Below are positions 61,231 through 64,000 of a stretch of DNA of 64,000 nucleotides, piece by piece. The notes beneath the pieces were generated by a model. That model searched no databases. It was not told where the DNA came from and was given only the letters and a program-made list of their open reading frames with translations. The stretch spans positions 248,001 through 312,000 of the forward strand of contig NZ_LAIJ01000001.1 in the NCBI RefSeq assembly GCF_001449115.1. Direction: 5' to 3'. The stretch is from Occallatibacter gabretensis (GTDB taxonomy: Bacteria > Acidobacteriota > Terriglobia > Terriglobales > Acidobacteriaceae). The position numbers were made by a program, and so were the translations under genes. Position 1 is the stretch's first letter; each line of letters starts with the position of its first letter.

Positions 61231-63162
61231 ATGAACTCACTATATTCAGAGTTGCAATGGCTTCCACGCGCACAAGAAGGGTTCTCAGAAAAGCTCAAGG
61301 GAATAGATAGCGCAACAGAGCCCCTGGGCAATCTGCTTCAGGCGCTTGCATTGCCCGCTCTCGACATCAATCAGTTGACCAAGCTGGCCAAGGCGCTCAA
61401 TCGGCTGCGTTCCGGACCGAAATCGCTTAGCCCACTGGTGCCGTTCAAGCTTGCAATTTTGAGCAACTCGACAGTCGAAATGATTGTGCCTGCTCTCGTG
61501 GCTTCGGCGTTGAGATATGGAATTGCGCTCGAGGTAATTCAGCCTTCTTACGATCAGGTCGCGCAAGAAGCGCTTACGCCTGACTCCAAGGTGAATATCT
61601 CTAAGCCGGATGCGGTGCTTTTCGCGCTTGACTATCGTGCGCTGCCCTTAAAGCTCTCTCTCGGAGACCCGGATGCTGCTTCTGGCACGGTGCAGGGAAC
61701 AATCGGCTACCTGCAGGCGCTGAGCAATGGCATTAAGACAAATTCGAATGCGCTTTGTATCTTTCAGTCCTTTGCTCCTCCGGTAGAGGCGCTCTTCGGT
61801 AGTCTCGATCGCACGTTGCCCGGTACGCTTCGAAATCTGGTCGAAAACATTAATCGAGAGCTTGGGGATTACGTCCTTGCTTCTGGAGACGTGCTGTTAG
61901 ATATTGCAGGGCTTGCGGAAACAGTAGGTCTGGCTGATTGGCATAACCCCCAGTTATGGAATATGGCTAAGTTCGCCTTTTCGGATGAATTGATACCGCT
62001 CTATGCGGATCATGTTGCTCGCACCATCGCATCCATTCGTGGCAAAAGCAGGAAGGTTCTCATTCTGGACCTGGACAACACAGTCTGGGGAGGAGTGATC
62101 GGCGATGACGGACTTGAAGGCATCAAGGTGGCGCAGGGTGATGCGCAGGGAGAAGCCCATCTTGCGGTTCAACGCATGGCGCTGGATCTGCGCCAGCGCG
62201 GAATCGTTCTTGCCGTTTCATCGAAGAATACAGACGAAGTAGCGCGTCAACCGTTTGAGAAGCATCCAGAAATGCTTCTTAAGCTCGATCATATTGCTGT
62301 TTTCCAGGCCAACTGGAACGATAAAGCAACAAATATTCAAGCCATTGCCAACGAGCTTTCACTCGGTCTCGACTCGATGGTGTTTCTGGATGATAACCCG
62401 GTTGAGCGTGGCCTCGTGCGTCAGTTGCTGCCGCAGGTGGCTGTTCCTGAGCTGCCCGAGGATCCAGCCTTTTATGCGAGAACGCTTGCTGCTGGCGGCT
62501 ACTTTGAAGCAGTTGCCTTTGCGGCAGAAGATTTGAAGCGTGCCGGCTTTTACCAGGACAATGCCAGGCGCGTGACGCTGCAAAAGCAGGCAGGCGGCGT
62601 CGATGCCTATCTGGCCTCGCTGGATATGGCAATTCAGTTTCAGCCCTTTGATGTAACTGGCAGAGCGCGCATCGTGCAGCTCATCAATAAATCGAATCAG
62701 TACAACCTGACTACGCGCCGCTATACCGATCCTGAAGCAGCTCAGGCTGAGGTCGATCCGGAAGTCTTTACGCTTCAGGTGCGGCTCACCGATGTTTTTG
62801 GCGACAACGGCATGATCAGCGTTGTGATTTGTCGGCCAGGCGAACCCGAAGTGTGGGAGATCGATACATGGCTGATGAGTTGCCGCGTGCTTGGACGCAA
62901 GGTTGAGCACATGGTGCTTCGTGAGATTCTGGAACACGCCCGCGCTGCCGGCATCAAAAAGCTCCTTGGCGTTTACAAGCCTACGGATCGCAATAAGCTT
63001 GTCATTGATCACTATGCCAAACTCGGATTCACCAAGACTGCAGAAGAAGAATCCGGACTGACGCGCTGGGAATTGATAGTTGAAGGAGCTACTCCTGACG
63101 TCGCCCCGATGAGGGTCGTATCGAGCGGCTTCGGGACGGTAAAGGAGACGACGCTGGTATGA
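61231..63162 (+). CDS. FkbH-like HAD-IIIC enzyme, probable glyceryl-carrier-protein loader
   Basis: FkbH-family enzymes dephosphorylate 1,3-bisphosphoglycerate and load the glyceryl group onto a carrier protein. The 643-residue protein has an N-terminal SGNH-like region (about 60-270, AILSNSTVEMIVPAL) and the HAD-IIIC domain with D280 and D282 in LILDLDNTVWGGVIGDDG, SSKNTDEVA and VFLDDNPVERGLV. A C-terminal GNAT-like domain (about 480-630, VIDHYAKLGF) completes it. This is the full FkbH architecture. The start is the ATG at 61231, with GGAG 8 nt upstream, rather than a GTG two codons earlier. The stop overlaps the next gene (ATGA). With the carrier protein before it and the SGNH protein after it, an acyl-transfer pathway is likely. 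The product is inferred. Confidence 0.88.
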   Translation: MNSLYSELQWLPRAQEGFSEKLKGIDSATEPLGNLLQALALPALDINQLTKLAKALNRLRSGPKSLSPLVPFKLAILSNSTVEMIVPALVASALRYGIALEVIQPSYDQVAQEALTPDSKVNISKPDAVLFALDYRALPLKLSLGDPDAASGTVQGTIGYLQALSNGIKTNSNALCIFQSFAPPVEALFGSLDRTLPGTLRNLVENINRELGDYVLASGDVLLDIAGLAETVGLADWHNPQLWNMAKFAFSDELIPLYADHVARTIASIRGKSRKVLILDLDNTVWGGVIGDDGLEGIKVAQGDAQGEAHLAVQRMALDLRQRGIVLAVSSKNTDEVARQPFEKHPEMLLKLDHIAVFQANWNDKATNIQAIANELSLGLDSMVFLDDNPVERGLVRQLLPQVAVPELPEDPAFYARTLAAGGYFEAVAFAAEDLKRAGFYQDNARRVTLQKQAGGVDAYLASLDMAIQFQPFDVTGRARIVQLINKSNQYNLTTRRYTDPEAAQAEVDPEVFTLQVRLTDVFGDNGMISVVICRPGEPEVWEIDTWLMSCRVLGRKVEHMVLREILEHARAAGIKKLLGVYKPTDRNKLVIDHYAKLGFTKTAEEESGLTRWELIVEGATPDVAPMRVVSSGFGTVKETTLV

Positions 63163-64000
63163 CGGTTCCAGGCCAGGGCTCTGACGGCGCCGCCTCCAAT
63201 GTTCAGGGAAATCGCAAAGTCTCGTCAAAGGATTGGATTATTCTGCCGCTGATCGGCCTTCTGACGATAAGCGGCCTCGTGATTGCTACCGAACTCGCCG
63301 CGCGGCGCATCTATTACAGGGCGCCGTCAAAGAGCAGCAGATGTCTGGTGTATAAAGATCCAGCAACGGGCCTCGGTGTGATGCCGAATACCGTCTGCAG
63401 AAACTCCGATACAGGGCAATTGATTGAATACCGTTTCAATGGCTGTGGGTTCCGCACAGATCTCTCCTGCACTCAGAAAGCGCCCGGAACTTACAGGATC
63501 GTCATGCTCGGTTCGTCGACTGCGATGGGCCTCGGCGTTACTCAGGAAAAAACCTTCGCTTCATTACTGCCCATCGAACTCTCTCAACTAACAGGACGCA
63601 ACGTAGAACTTTATGACGAAGGCCTTACGGCAAACCATCCTGAGCTGATCGCACGCTGGTTTAACCAGGCACTTGAGCCGAAACCTGATCTTTTGCTCTG
63701 GGTCGTTACTCCCTACGACGTCCAGGTCAGCGGGGAAGCGCCGGAAGCGGAACCAGAGGCACAAGCAGGCGCAGTGTCAAAAGCGCTGTTTTTTTTGAAG
63801 AACCGCCCTAAAGACGAATCCTTGCTGGATGCAATGCGATCCGTGTGGACGGATTATTCGAGAACCGCGATACTTCTCCGGCATACTCTGTACAAAAGCC
63901 AGAGCCAATTTCTCAGGTCCTACCTGGTAGGGGATGGCGTGTCGGGTTATATGAAGACGGAGCCCACTGAGCTATGGCAGAAACGCCTGAAACTATTCGA
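63159..64000 (+). CDS. Membrane-anchored SGNH/GDSL-type protein, 3'-truncated by the window edge
   Basis: The ATG at 63159 overlaps the FkbH stop by 4 nt, and the frame stays open to the end of the window (280 codons). One membrane span (about residues 26-48, WIILPLIGLLTISGLVI) puts the rest outside the cytoplasm. The SGNH block I is IVMLGSSTAMGLGV (G118, S119, nucleophile S120), with the following EKTFASLLP as in lipase-like esterases/acyltransferases. Block III (GxN) is not obvious; TANHPEL may correspond. The domain probably continues beyond the window. In this context it may transfer or remove an acyl group on the exported polymer. Confidence 0.8.
   Translation, partial: MTVPGQGSDGAASNVQGNRKVSSKDWIILPLIGLLTISGLVIATELAARRIYYRAPSKSSRCLVYKDPATGLGVMPNTVCRNSDTGQLIEYRFNGCGFRTDLSCTQKAPGTYRIVMLGSSTAMGLGVTQEKTFASLLPIELSQLTGRNVELYDEGLTANHPELIARWFNQALEPKPDLLLWVVTPYDVQVSGEAPEAEPEAQAGAVSKALFFLKNRPKDESLLDAMRSVWTDYSRTAILLRHTLYKSQSQFLRSYLVGDGVSGYMKTEPTELWQKRLKLF

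Overview
The window looks like about 64 kb of chromosome from a member of the Acidobacteriota, probably class Terriglobia (subdivision 1). This rests on inference from gene content: two very large Oar-type TonB-dependent receptors with an N-terminal carboxypeptidase-regulatory-like domain, many secreted glycoside hydrolases, a membrane-anchored winged-helix-like regulator of a type common in that phylum, a complete homogentisate pathway block, and moderately high GC. No 16S or other phylogenetic marker is present, so the assignment is tentative.

Layout. 1-6583: two Oar-like receptors, the first cut by the window edge. 7182-14183: the potassium-uptake system, transcribed leftwards as kdpE, a 29-codon membrane peptide, kdpF, kdpA, kdpB, kdpC, with a shortened KdpD-like kinase diverging from kdpE. 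14204-17298: a dipeptide-type permease pair split onto opposite strands, a small phosphodiesterase and a secreted CAP protein. 17704-24902: a GT39 membrane glycosyltransferase, a large APC transporter, a 41-aa membrane protein, lnt and prfB, the last with its programmed +1 frameshift. 24942-32315: a phenylalanine/tyrosine catabolic operon (hppD, phhA, hmgA, an unidentified gene, fah, MFS transporter) with a divergent Lrp/AsnC regulator. 32379-34108: queC-queE-queD for preQ0. 34118-34714: a HAD phosphatase.

At 34883-34957 lies a complete tRNA-Asn(GTT). Its 3' 55 nt reappear at 48636-48690 with 4 mismatches. The 13.7 kb between them is best read as an old integrated island. It carries a regulator and six secreted or periplasmic carbohydrate-active enzymes (TIM-barrel lipoprotein, GH63-like, GH36, two GH43, GH39). 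Its right end is decayed: a GH39 fragment and a CGNR zinc-finger fragment, and no integrase that I can see. The island probably lets the host trim plant-type galacto-, arabino- and xylo-oligosaccharides.

From 49175 to the end runs an exopolysaccharide cluster: a GDP-mannose 3,5-epimerase-like enzyme, WecG/TagA-type, GT2 and GT4 glycosyltransferases, a Wza-like exporter, a Wzc-like tyrosine kinase, a Wzy/ligase-like polymerase and a WcaF-like acetyltransferase. It ends with a carrier protein, an FkbH-like HAD enzyme and a membrane-anchored SGNH protein. The last three suggest that the polymer is decorated with a small acyl group, possibly glyceryl, delivered on the carrier protein.
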